This document shows positions 24,001-34,971 of a stretch of DNA of 64,000 nucleotides, piece after piece. The stretch is from Erigeron canadensis (taxonomy: Eukaryota; Streptophyta; Magnoliopsida; Asterales; Asteraceae). The position numbers and the translations under genes are program-made. The notes below the pieces were generated by a model, which was not told the DNA's origin, did not search any database, and worked only from the letters and a program-made list of their open reading frames with translations. The stretch is taken from assembly GCF_010389155.1 (NCBI RefSeq), contig NC_057763.1:42762645-42826644 (forward strand). The letters are read 5' to 3'. The first letter of the stretch is position 1. The number at the start of each line of letters is the position of its first letter.

Positions 24001-25430
24001 TAATTCTACTCCTCCACAAATTCTTGTATCAAATGTTTTAAACGACTAGAAACAACAAACTTATGACCACAAAAAGGAACAAATCAAGTTAATTTTAGAA
24101 TAGTTTGTACTAAAAAACTCATTCAGTTGTGTATTTTGTAGCAAGAATAATCAACTACTGGAATACAAACACAAAAGGCCCGTTTCACACACCTGCTCTC
24201 ACTTAGATAAGATTCATTTCCTTCGCCAGAAACTTTTGGTAAACTCACAGAATTCCCCTTTCCTAAGACCACATCCTCCTCAACATCCTCTTCGTCGTCT
24301 TCAAAGTCATCAATTTCTTCTTCATCACTAAACAATTCTCTATAGCTATCCATTAATTTTGCATCCCCCTCTTCATCGTCATCATTGTTCACATCCCCTT
24401 CTTCTTCCGCCAATACCAAACTTCCTCTTTCCATACCCCTATTAACACTCGTTCTAACACCACCACCACGACTTCCTCTCCCTCTACCACCACCACCGAA
24501 CCTATCATCTCTCCTATTTGACACAAATCGATCTTCTCTATTTGTATCCCTACCACCACCAAACCTATCACCTCTCCTATTCGACACAAAACGATCTTCC
24601 CTACCACTACCACCAAACCTATCATCTATCCTACTAGACCCGGAGCGTTGATCATCTCTATACGCATCACGCACATACGGCTCTCTCCCTTGAGGAGACG
24701 AAAAAAACGAACCCCAACCCCCACTCTCCTTACTCGAATCACCACCACGAGTATAACCATGATTCCTCCTCTGCACCTCACCCCCAAATCTCCCTCTCCC
24801 TCCCCCTCCTCCCCTCCCATTCTCCCTCCTCGGCCCTTGTTCCTTACCTCCATATTCACCCCCGAATCGCCCTCTTGCTCTCGTACTACCACCCCGATTC
24901 CCACCACCAAATGAACCCCTACTTTCCCTATTCCCATATCCTACTACATTATTATTATTATTATTATTATTATTTCTATCATCATTTCGCGTATAACCGC
25001 CCCTACCGCCACCTCTACTTTCCCTGTTACCATATCCTACATTGTTATTTCTATCATCATTTCGAGTATAACCTCCCCGACCGCCACCTCTAGAACCGCC
25101 GCCTCTACCACCACCATTATACAAGTGCCTTTCACCAGAAGTCAAATCATTGACCCAATCATCCTCAACTAATCTCCCTGCAGCAGCCATAATTTCAGAC
25201 CTCCCCTGTTTTACCTTAAACTCGAGTAACTCCTTTTCGCCAATCACATTTAATTTTGGAAACCCTAAGTTATTGCACGACGAAATTGACTGGTAATTAT
25301 TATTGGGGAAAAAAGCAACAGGGCTGGTTCTTGACGATAATGAGTGGTTCATGGTGATTAGGGTTACAGGAAGTGAAACTGAGCTGCTGATTATACGGAA
25401 GTCCGGCGTTGCAAGAACATTAATTGGCAT
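19803..25430 (-). CDS. DEAD-box ATP-dependent RNA helicase (RH26/RH31-like)
   Basis: Ten exons encode about 877 residues: 25430-24193, 23836-23730, 23392-23337, 23021-22797, 22702-22496, 22393-22307, 22202-22116, 21540-21325, 21108-20926, 20030-19803. All helicase motifs are intact: Q motif (FDQCLVSPLSLKGI), I ARTGTGKT, Ia PTRELA, Ib TPGRL, II DEAD (574-577), III SAT (605-607), V ARGVD, VI HRLGRTGR (about 753-760). The C-terminus (SRSMGLDIPPALSKLVV) is typical of the plant RH25/26/31 group. The N-terminal 70 residues, rich in Ser, Thr and Asn, look like an organelle transit peptide. Residues about 145-345 are a Gly/Arg-rich RNA-binding-type region with internal repeats (GGGRGGYTRNDDRNNN; EDRFVSNRRGDRFGGG), followed by an acidic stretch. 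Start ATG 25430 opens MPINVLATPDF; an in-frame ATG lies 120 bp upstream. Length is close to Arabidopsis RH26 (about 850, from memory) rather than RH31. Likely role: RNA remodelling in mitochondria or plastids. Confidence 0.93.
20435..20734. mobile_element. MITE in the last helicase intron
   Basis: The ends form an inverted repeat of about 20 bp: GGGTTTAATAATGGTTTAACC on the left against GGCTTAATAATGGTTTTACC on the complement of the right end. The duplicate locus at 1-1690 lacks this stretch. The ends are approximate and no target duplication was settled. Confidence 0.6.
23092..23230. repeat. Dispersed repeat in the third helicase intron
   Basis: Matches 5422-5560 in the same orientation with shared GATTTAACTTCATTAAAAAGTGA and GGTTAGAAAGTAGAGGTAGA. 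It lies about 105 bp beyond the exon ending at 23392 on the 3' side of the intron. Confidence 0.7.
24955..24973. repeat. Trinucleotide (ATT) microsatellite in helicase exon 1
   Basis: A run of ATT triplets on the + strand encodes a poly-Asn tract inside the Gly/Arg-rich region of the helicase. It is in frame and likely length-variable. Confidence 0.7.
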
Positions 25431-25988
25431 GCTACAGCGGTGGCCGGAGATAAGGAATAGGAGGAGTATATATGGGGGGGTTTTAGGCCCTCTGTCAAAA
25501 GAGGGTTTAAGATATGAAATGGATATACAAAAGATAAGGTTACAATGCATTAAACGGCGACGTACAAGATATTTAGTTAATTAGTTGTATTAAAATATGT
25601 TTCGGTAGGTATTATTACAGGCAAGTGATAACTGCATCAAATTTTTTTGATTAATTTACCAAAAAAAACATACAGTATTTTATTTTACATTGTAAAACTG
25701 GAACTAATATTGATTCCCATTATTATATCCATTCTGGTCTGTCTATGCATAATGTCAATGTATTAAAATGACTTCTACAACTTTTTCGGTTAATTCATAG
25801 GAATCAATAGATACACTGTAAAGCTAATACAAATTAATAAATATTTCAATATTTTATGGTACTTATTTAGGAAAAATCTCTTATCCTCTTGAATTTTTTT
25901 CTATGTGATAGAAACAAATAATCAACCTCACATAAATATAAGAGTTGCAGTTTAGATTCAGCTGTAATTCGTATAATTTCTCTTTCCT
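25431..25988 (-). promoter_or_regulatory. Upstream region of the helicase gene
   Basis: About 560 bp between the helicase start codon and a SINE. 25431-25590 may be 5' leader. Beyond that the sequence is AT-rich, and no convincing TATA box can be singled out. Confidence 0.35.
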
Positions 25989-26007
25989 CATTCATTTATA
26001 GTGTTTG

Positions 26008-26255
26008 GAGTCCATTGGATCAGTGGTTGGAGTTCATGCCTCTGAAAACAAATATCATGGGTTCGATCCTCATGCCCAGTAAGACTGGAGGTCCTTTTTT
26101 ACCTATGGTAAAACCTGAAAGCAGCCTCTCTACCTTTGATAGGGGTAAGGTTGTCTACATGTCAACCTCCTCCATACACCGTCGAATACGGTATTAAGAC
26201 CCAAAACCCATAAAAAACAGCATTGTGAGTTACTTTACTTTACTTTACTTTCATT
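26008..26255 (+). mobile_element. tRNA-derived SINE with 19-bp target-site duplications
   Basis: A pol III type promoter is visible: A-box-like TGGATCAGTGG near 26018 and B box GGTTCGATCCT near 26060. The body contains the AAGGTTGTCTACAT block common in plant SINEs. The 3' end is a (TTTAC)n tail at 26230-26251. The element is flanked by perfect 19-bp direct repeats, CATTCATTTATAGTGTTTG at 25989-26007 and 26256-26274. Boxes, tail and long target duplication together make the call firm. Confidence 0.92.
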
Positions 26256-26274
26256 CATTCATTTATAGTGTTTG

Positions 26275-27590
26275 CTCGTGGGGTTTTTTAACTTCATCAA
26301 CATCATACTTTGTACTATTTAATCATAAGGTTTAATTTTTTCTATAGTATCCTAACAATTTTTTTATAACCTTTTTATTAGGTATACATACAAAAGAAAA
26401 CATTTTTTATGACATTATATATATTTTTTTTATCATTGGATTATCAATCTTAAAATTATATTATAATATATCTTTTGTATTTATTGGTCTTATCTTAGTT
26501 GGCTAATAAAAGAGTTTGTTAAGTTAAAAAAGTCAAATAAAAATTAAATTTATAACATAACTAGCAAATAAACCCAGGTTTAACCCGAATATTTTAACTA
26601 AAATTTTTAAAAGCAAAAAAATTATAAAAAAAAATATATATGTAATTTTTGTTATTGACATATTATAACTTGGTTTGGAGATATTAAATTGACTAACATA
26701 ATTTATATATACGAGGGTTGGTGTCTACGCGTTGCGACGGTTAAACGATGATAATAATACAAAACAGTGGGGGACTCGATATGCATGTGTGTAATAGGAA
26801 GAAGAGAAATAAGTGAATGTGTGTTAGATCTTGGTAAGGTGTTTGTCTGATTGTGTTTAGAGATATAGAATTAGAGATAACGTGTGAATTAAGGGCAATA
26901 TGAGGACATTGAATAGATTGTTGAATTTCTAAAATAGATAGTCCAATATATTTTATTAGGGATTATAGATATACGAGTACCTATTGCATTAACAAAACAT
27001 AAAAATATTTTTAAATAAAAATAGAAATTTAAAATAAGTATTTAATGAACAAATTATCTTTAACGATATTCAATATTAAATATGACATCATAAATAAAAT
27101 AATTTTTTTGGAAAAAAATATAAACATGCCACATAATGTTGTTTTCTAAAAATAGTTTTGTAAAACAAATTTTTTTTTTTATTATGTATAAAGATAAAGA
27201 TATCATTAAAACTCTCTATTTTATTAGGAAAATAATTTATTCTTCTAAAAAATTAGTTTAAGAATCTTCTTAATAACTTTAGATGGTGACATGTGGATAA
27301 CACTAATTCTCTTTTCTAATTTCATCCCTTGATTTTTCACATGTTACAATCTTATTAATTAGGAGGATTTTTAGACCAATAACTTAGAAGGATTAATCAT
27401 TACCCATTTCATTATTATAGTCTTAATAATTAAAATTAATTGATATTAGAGAAGGTTAGAAACTTAACCTTAAATGTTAAAGTTCCATATTTCCGTTTGT
27501 TTGTTGGATCGTGTAATTGCTAGATTCTTACTAGCATTTTATAATAAAATTTTTTAATTGCTGTTAAAATGGAAAAAAAAAAAAAAAAAA
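26275..27590. other. AT-rich intergenic spacer
   Basis: No gene is recognised. The stretch is AT-rich with several homopolymer runs and ends in a run of about 18 A at 27573-27590, directly abutting the long-TIR element. Confidence 0.5.
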
Positions 27591-28879
27591 GTTAACGACA
27601 CAAATCGTCCCTATGGTTAATTGAAACAATCATCTTTTGTCCCTGAAAATGCAAAACCTCATGCATCGTCCTTATTTGGGAAAAAACCTTCACATTTTGT
27701 CCTTTGACTATTTGACCGTCAACCCGTCTCCGTTAACTCCCCGCGTGCCTCACACGTGAGAGGTATTTTAGTATTTTCCTAAGCCTAAAGGACCAAACTT
27801 GATCGTTTATATAATTATATTAAGCATCATCATCCTCATATATAAACTCATTTCCCAAAAAAAAACAAATTTGTATATATACACACATAAACAGATTCAA
27901 AATAAATAAATATGGAAACTAAGAAAGAAAAAACATACACCTCTCAGTTTGTATGATATTCTTCCGATTATTGTATAACAATGATAATGATATGCTAATA
28001 CTAATAATAATATATAACAAAAATAATGGAGATATAGAATGGCAAATTCCATAGCACCGTTTCAGTTTCAGATGTATATGGATATGTGTATCATATCTCT
28101 ATATGTCTATATATCAAATTCTCCATCCATCTAAATCTATAATATATATATACACACATTTATACATACACATAGATCGCTTGGATTAGTCATAAACAAA
28201 TAGAACAGAAAGACCACCATCGTGGTCAGAGATCTGTGGTGGTGGTTCAATTTGTCGGAGATCTAAGATTTGCGGTACTTGTTTTCTGAGCGTTTGGTAG
28301 GTAGTGGCCGGAGAGTCTATCGCCGGCAAACAATGATACGTTGAAGTCGATTTACCTTTCTTCCTTTTTCTTTACCTTCGATCTCCATATACATAGATAT
28401 AGATGGGTACTTTGGCTATTTGCTTGTGTCTTCTAATATAGATTTTGATATATATAGTCATTTAGATGTGTATTGTGTATATGTAAGAGATCTGAATGTA
28501 TCCATTTGGTGTGATATAGATATACATATATACATGGATATATTTATATGATATCATTGAGAAATAAATTTATAGATGGATGAAGATTTGGTGATGGTGG
28601 TAACGTATAGATATGGAAATATATATATAATATATATAGGTAGATTTGCAGGAGATAAGAAAGAAGAAGAAAAAGAGAGTAAAGACAAAAGGGGGAGGAA
28701 AAAGACATAAATACCCATCACGTGGGAGGCACGTGGGGGGGGGGGGGTTAATGGTCAAATAGTCAAAGGACGAAAGGTGAAGGTTCTTATCCAAATAAGG
28801 ACGGTCCATGAGGTTTTGTATTTTCAGAGACGAAAGATGACTGTTTCGATTAACCACAGGGACGATTTGTGTCGTTAAC
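27591..28879. mobile_element. Long-TIR non-autonomous DNA transposon (Mutator-like)
   Basis: The ends form a long imperfect inverted repeat. Left 27591-27735 starts GTTAACGACACAAATCGTCC; the complement of 28745-28879 starts GTTAACGACACAAATCGTCC as well and stays about 85% similar for some 135 bp, through CCTTTGACTATTTGACC. Long TIRs on a 1.3-kb element without a transposase frame fit a non-autonomous Mutator-like element. The expected 9-bp target duplication is not obvious because the left flank is poly-A. The interior is AT-rich with short TA-rich stretches and a run of about 13 G at 28735-28747. Confidence 0.75.
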
Positions 28880-29069
28880 TCTAAAGAAAATGTTAAAGTT
28901 TAACATAAACAACGAGATATTAAACAATAGCTCTTACAAGTTATAAGTATTCAAATGTAAAAACACTAAAACTTATCGAAAATTGATTTTATAACATTCC
29001 AAGGAGCTTAGTTCATATTCGTTAAGCTGGTTTACATTCTAGCCGCCTAACTATACGTATATAAATCTA

Positions 29070-29700
29070 GGGCTGTCAATTTCGACCCAACTCGAAAAAA
29101 ATCAGGTTAGGGTTGAGTATTTTCGACCCACCAATCTACCAACCTGATTTTTTTTGGGTTGGGTCCGGGTTGGGTTGTTGGATTATCAGGTCGACCCCCA
29201 AACCCGATAACCTTAAAATAATTTAATTATATATAATATATCATACTCTACATTACATTAATCCATACGTCCCATTCTCATTTTCTATATTTTTAACCTA
29301 AATTAACTTCAAATCTGAAATAGAAATGAGGATTCAAAATTCTGTGAGATGATAAATGATGTAATATGAGACGGTAAGTGTATTAACTTTATGTCAAGTA
29401 CTAACAATACACTCGCATTTCTTTCTTTTTTATACCATTCGTTTTCAGCTTAAACCATCAATGATAAAGCTTTATATTGGTTTACTTATTCCATTTTATA
29501 TTTATATATATTTGCTTATCAGGTCACATGGGTTGGGTTATGGGTTGGCGGGTTAGTAGGTTGTGGGTCAAGATTGAAATTTCTGACCTGAAACTTTTAA
29601 TGGGTTAAGTTAGGGTCGGAGTTTTTTAACCCACTAACCCATCAACCTGAACCTGTCAACCCGAACCCGAACCCGAACCCGAACCCGAACCCGAACCCTT
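29070..29700. repeat. Degenerate GGGTTGGG/CGACCCAAC repeat and CCCGAA hexamer array
   Basis: 29070-29220 and 29520-29660 hold many GGGTTGG and CCAACCC motifs in both orientations, resembling 7313-7580. About six units of CCCGAA run at 29660-29698, some 120 bp upstream of the SDE2 start codon. The spacing places the hexamer array in or near the promoter. Confidence 0.6.
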
Positions 29701-29818
29701 AAATCCACCGTATCTATCGCTTCAAACTCCTTTTCCAACTTCCAACAATCGACCAACCAAATCATCCTCTCCACAAGGCTACAATCAAATCAATTCGATC
29801 AAATTGAAAAAATTAAAA

Positions 29819-32263
29819 ATGGATCAATTACAATCACAATCACAATCACAAATCTATCAAATAATCACTAAACTAATAAACGGAAAATCACAAACCCTAA
29901 ATTTCAAAACCCCAATTATCCCAATTTCCCAAATCAAATCCCAAATCCAAACCCTAACCTCAATCCCAATTCACCACCAGCTCTTAATCTCAAACGGCAA
30001 GACTCTCCAAGACGACGTCGTTCTACACCATGAAACAAATTCACCAACTTTACATCTTCTGCTGCGTCTGCGCGGCGGAAAAGGCGGGTTCGGGTCGTTG
30101 CTCCGTGGGGCGGCGACGAAAGCCGGGCAAAAGAAGACGAATAACTTCGACGCGTGTCGTGATATGAGTGGACGGAGGTTGAGGCACGTGAATGCTGAAA
30201 AGAAGATGGAAGAATGGTTGGCTGAAGAGACAGAAAGGAAGCTTGAGAAAGTTGCAGAGGATTTCATTAAGAAGCAGAGTAAACTCGCGAAAAAGGCGGG
30301 TGGCGGGAACGGCGATGGGGCAGAGAAGTATGTTGAAAAGTATAGGAACGATTCGAGGAAATGTATGGAGGACGTTGAGAAGTCGGTCAGGGAATCATTG
30401 TCGAGCGGGTTTTTGAAGTCGAAAAGGAAGGTGGAGGAGGGTAATGGGAGTGTGTCTAAATCGAAGAAACTTAAAATTTGGTATGTGTGTTTTTGTTTAT
30501 TTTTGTATTATTATTATTATTAGGTAGATGCTTAAGTTTGTGTATTTGAAAAACGATAAACGAAGTCATAATTGATGTGCTTTCATGTTACAAGGAAAAT
30601 AGTTAGGTAATACTATTATACTGTTACGAGGTGGCTAAAGTTAATAAGCAATTTTAAGTAGAGAATTATTGAGACTTGATCATTAAAGTATTAAACTTGA
30701 AATGTTTATTGAAGTGATGAAAAATTCGGTTCTTGTTCATTTTGTACGTAATAGGCAGTAAATAGTTGTAAAATATGCAATATATATTTTATCTGTTTTA
30801 GTATGGTGTTGAGAATTTGTACATTTGTGGGGAACATTAGTTTTACCATCAAAATCCACCCATTGTTGTCTTTAAGAGTATAACTGTGACGATAGATTTT
30901 TGTTTTTTTTCGCTTAAATGTTATAGGGACTTGTGTTTTATGCTAGATTCTGAAGTTGGTATAGATTTGCTTGTTAGTTACTCAGGGTTCTATGGGATAT
31001 GGATTTATAAAAGGTGGATGTCAAAAAAGTAACACTTTCTATACTTTTGCAACTTCGTTATATGTGTATGTTTTCGTTTTGTAGGATGGGAAAGAGAAAA
31101 GTTGATGACAGTGACAGTGATGACATGGGTGAGGAAGATAGTGATGATGAAGAGATGGCTGATGAACTTGATCAATCTGGTGTAACAAACAATGAAAACC
31201 GATCTGATTCCCATAAGGATGCGGATGGAAGTCTAGCATCTGTCAATGGCGGGAAAGTTGAAGGAGAATCTTCAGTTGGTTGTTCATCTGAGAGTGCATC
31301 GGAAGAAGAGAAGGAGAATGTTGCAGAAGAACGTTTGGGATCTGTTGAAGAGTCAAAAGATGAAGTTTCTCTTCATGAAGAAGCTGATGCACCAGTGGTA
31401 CATGAAGAGAGCATAATGAACAACTTAAATGATTCTGTTTCTCTCGAAATGGAGAAATTCACCAAGCCCGAGTTCAATGACTCGGAGCAAAAACAGTGTA
31501 AACTTACAAGCATATCAGATGGGCAAGAGGCTGGAACTAATGATGTAGAAGTTGAAAATTCTGATTCTAAAATAGTTGACGAAGAGAAACTGTCTACAAG
31601 GAGTGATTGTCCTGAACCGGAAAAGCCATTAAATTTTGATGAGTTCAACTCAGCAGCTGAGATAGAGGTATGCATCACTTTGTTTCTGCATTTTCCCTGC
31701 ATTTGTCCATTTCAATTTCTGATGGCTCTCTGCAAATACAGCCCTCCGAAGTTGACAAATTTGTCTTTTCAATTTCTCATGTGGGTCACAGTTTTAATTA
31801 GTAAGGTACATTGTGACTCGAAATCATCAGTTATGGTGTCATGCCTACGACTAAATAAATGCATTCTCTTCCGTGTTGAGGCGATTTCATCTTATCTTCA
31901 AATTATTCTGGTAAAGAGTGTATATTTCAGACAAGTAATGTGAGGTGTATAGGCATAATTCACTTTTGAGAAAAGAGTATGGTATCGACCAGAAAATATC
32001 TTTCCTGGCTAGTTTTAGAATTTACCAAAGGATTCAGGATATAAGAACGAGTATTTATTTGTAACAAGATGTTGCAAATGCTTTATTTACATAATTTATT
32101 CTTTGTTTACTTTTAGGTTCTTGGAATGGAAAGGCTAAAATCTGAGCTTCAGGAAAGGGGATTAAAGTGTGGGGGAACTTTGCAAGAACGTGCAGCCAGA
32201 CTTTTTCTTCTGAAAACCACCCCACTAGAGATGCTACCAAAAAAGCTGCTTGCTAAGAAGTGA
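29819..32263 (+). CDS. SDE2 splicing-factor homologue (ubiquitin-like N-terminus, SAP C-terminus)
   Basis: Three exons (29819-30480, 31085-31667, 32117-32263) encode about 463 residues. Residues 1-87 are a ubiquitin-like fold ending LRLRGG, followed at once by KGGFGSLLRG, the conserved SDE2 processing site. In yeast and human relatives a deubiquitinase cuts after the second Gly, leaving an N-terminal Lys and an active spliceosomal protein. The SDE2 core (NFDACRDMSGRRLRHVN) follows, then a charged helical region and the WMGKRKVDDSDSDD block split by intron 1. The middle is acidic and probably disordered. The C-terminus (GMERLKSELQERGLKCGGT) is a SAP-like domain. The protein probably helps excise a subset of introns. 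The ATG at 29819 opens MDQLQSQSQSQ; the CAATCA repeat coding for the Gln/Ser run is a small in-frame microsatellite. The first intron is about 600 bp. Confidence 0.93.
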
Positions 32264-33625
32264 TTCAAGAATGCTTGACTTGGTTTTGTATTGTATTTTG
32301 GAAGGTTCCTTTGCGCTGTTTCGTCTATAGATCTTATGTATCAACTTCCTTAATATTCATAATTAGGTAAAAGACATGTCTACTTCTCTATAAATGTGTA
32401 TAACAATGTCAGTATCAGTGGTACATGTGTATATCATAACTGATCGGGTGTTTTGATTTTTGAATGTTTGATATTGATTTCTCTGCTCATTTTGTATTTT
32501 GTCTTTGTATATGTGCACATCACGGGCTCATGCCCATGAGCTTTGATCTTTAAACAACCAAACTTTGCAATTTTAGTGTAGTATTAACATGTATCTTGGG
32601 CAGGAGTCCGTGCATTCGTGCAACTATGCAACAAATTGTTGCAAATGTGGAACCTGCTTATGCAGTTGTATGCATCTGATCATCTACATGGCATTTTAAC
32701 AGGTATGTGTCACTATGTATGGCATCATTAATTTCATTTAGACATTTTCTTTGTTTAGGCTTTGATTGCTAGTTGGTCAAGATCATAAACTGTGATCATG
32801 ATGTGGTCCTGTTGAAAGATAGAGTCTTAGATGCTTAGCTGGTCTTGATAGGAATCAAGGTTGCAGAGGTACAAGTCTATAGAACAGATCCTGTTCAACT
32901 AATGTTGTGATGCTTAGTTGGTCTATGATTTGCCCAGGTAGACGTATAACCTTCCTGTCTATCCAAACAGAATGCAATTTATGGCTTGACACATAGTTAA
33001 ATGAAAGTATTTTACTAAAAATATGTGCCTAAGATATCTTCTAACACGTCACAACCGAGAAATATCATGGAACACTAGCAATCACACCTATATGTTGTAG
33101 TAAAATAGTAAATACAAGGATTAACAAAAATAAGGTACAAAACGGAACTGGTGAGATTTTATGTCGTTGTCTCTATATTTGACTTTGAACTGGTCAGTGA
33201 CAACCATGCTTAACAACCGCCATTTGCTTGCCTCTTTGAATTTATATCTAAATAAGTAAATGTTCCAGATTCTGCTACTTGACTTTCTTCCGGCCACCTA
33301 TTAATTGCATCCGGGTTTGTGCTGATATTTTAACATTATGTTGAACATGTATTTGGTGAATTGTAAATTTTACATTGTGATAGAAGTATTACCTGTTTGA
33401 TCAGAAAATTAATAGCTGTACAATTATTTACCTACGATAGTCTCGTTGAGTTTATTTGAGTTAGCGCTTTAAGGTGGATTTTCGCTATTGGATTTTAATT
33501 TCACACTTGAATGGACTGTGACTGTGGTCTGCTATAAAATTCTTTGTCATGTATCTTCAAAGAACAAAAGTATTTGACTGACATTAAGTATAGAACAAAA
33601 TAATGAATTAAGAAGATGCTATACG
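32264..33625. other. Convergent intergenic region
   Basis: Lies between the 3' ends of the SDE2 gene (+) and the ATL-type gene (-). It should contain both 3' untranslated regions. 32750-33480 shows no coding signal or clear repeat. Confidence 0.5.
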
Positions 33626-34971
33626 TTAAACTCGAGCTGGAGATGGCGAATTCCTGCAAACTGGGCATGTCCCTTTCATCTTTAGCCACTCATCAATACA
33701 GTCTGCATGGAAGCAATGTCTACACTCGGGGATGCATCTGACGATCTCTTTAACATCATATTCTGATAGGCATATGGAACATGTTGCGTCGTCATGTCCC
33801 GGAAGGCGTTTGCTTTCACCTAATATGACTTTCGTGTAGGACTCTATGGTTAGTTGGTCCAGACCAATGACCAAACCATGATGAGAAATGGTTGGGTTCT
33901 CTGGTGTTACTGTGGTTATGTTGCGGGTTGCAGCTGTTGCAATCCAGGTGGCTGCTCTTCTGTAGTCCCTGCATATGTACCATGCCATGGCAATAGAGGC
34001 AGCTATGGCTGGTAGAGCCAGGGCTATGGATACAATTATTAAAGCTATCATAGCTTTTTTACTGCCTGAAAATTCAAATGAAAACATTTGATTAGTTAGC
34101 TTCTAGTCCATACCTTAGGCTTAGCTCTTGATTAAAACATTTGATTTGACTTAGTTGACTATTTGGGCAGTTCTGTCCAAAACTAGACCAAGACGAACTG
34201 GTTACAGTTTTATCCAACCAAGGAAAATTGAAAGAATTTCAGGTTTTATCTAAGAAAGTATGTCTTACTCTTTCCAGGATTTTCATAGCATGCAATATCT
34301 TGCATAGTGGTATTTGTGAAACCACAAATCCCACCAACTGCTGCGCAATCTTGGCAATTAGGGTTATCCCATGTCAAAGATATATCCATATTTAGGTTAG
34401 ATGTAAGCCCTTCTTGATCTTGATACGCTGATATTGGGATCCATACAGAACCGATTATCCGGCATGCTGTTCTGTTGGCCAATCTTATAGCAAAACTCAC
34501 AGACTTGGTAGCCACAGTAGAAAATGTAGAATTGCTGAGACACCCAACTGGGATGTAACGAGACATCGTGACCTCAACCGGGCAGCTTAAAAGAGTGTAA
34601 TTTCGACCCAAGGAACTTAAGAAAGGTGAGCCCGAGAGGTCCAAAGTCAAAAGCCTAGAAGCAGAACAACCCAACGGGTCGTAAACTTGGACCACTTGAG
34701 ATCGATAATCAATGTTTCTTACTGCAAACTCCCCTGAATTTGGGAGATTTAAAAGCATCACTCCTTGTTTACTACAACGTAGATCAAATCCTGGATAGCC
34801 ACAGATGGCAGGTTGTTGGCCTAGCATCCGAAAGGGGAATCGTATTGAGTATGCACTTGAGCCACAAAAGGAAATGGGGCAGTCGTATGATGGCGCTGCT
34901 AACAAGGGAGGAAGAATTATTAGGATAACAGTTACGATTAGTGGATGTAAGAAGACCTTGAGACCCTCCAT
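33626..34971 (-). CDS. ATL-type RING-H2 E3 ubiquitin ligase with GUB_WAK ectodomain
   Basis: Two exons (34971-34269, 34065-33626) encode about 380 residues, the usual size of the ATL20-22 group. Order: signal peptide ([18 protein letters not shown]), Cys-rich galacturonan-binding GUB_WAK domain ([26 protein letters not shown]), second Cys cluster ([16 protein letters not shown]), one transmembrane helix ([20 protein letters not shown]), GLD motif ([10 protein letters not shown]), and a C-terminal RING-H2 ([10 protein letters not shown]...[14 protein letters not shown]...CPVC) with all zinc ligands present. The likely role is membrane-anchored ubiquitination with a wall-facing ectodomain; the substrate is unknown. 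The start was chosen at the Met just before the signal peptide ([10 protein letters not shown]); an in-frame ATG 54 bp upstream would hide it. The intron follows the ectodomain, as is usual in this subgroup. Confidence 0.9.

Noticed and set aside
24385..25093. Long open frames on the + strand opposite helicase exon 1
   Set aside because: They are shadows of the Gly/Arg-rich coding repeats on the minus strand; their Pro/Ser- and Tyr/His-rich composition simply mirrors those codons.
26015..26197. A 60-residue frame
   Set aside because: It is contained in the SINE and reads through the pol III promoter boxes.
28570..28857. A 95-residue minus-strand frame
   Set aside because: It overlaps the terminal inverted repeat and the poly-G run of the long-TIR element, with no transposase-like sequence.
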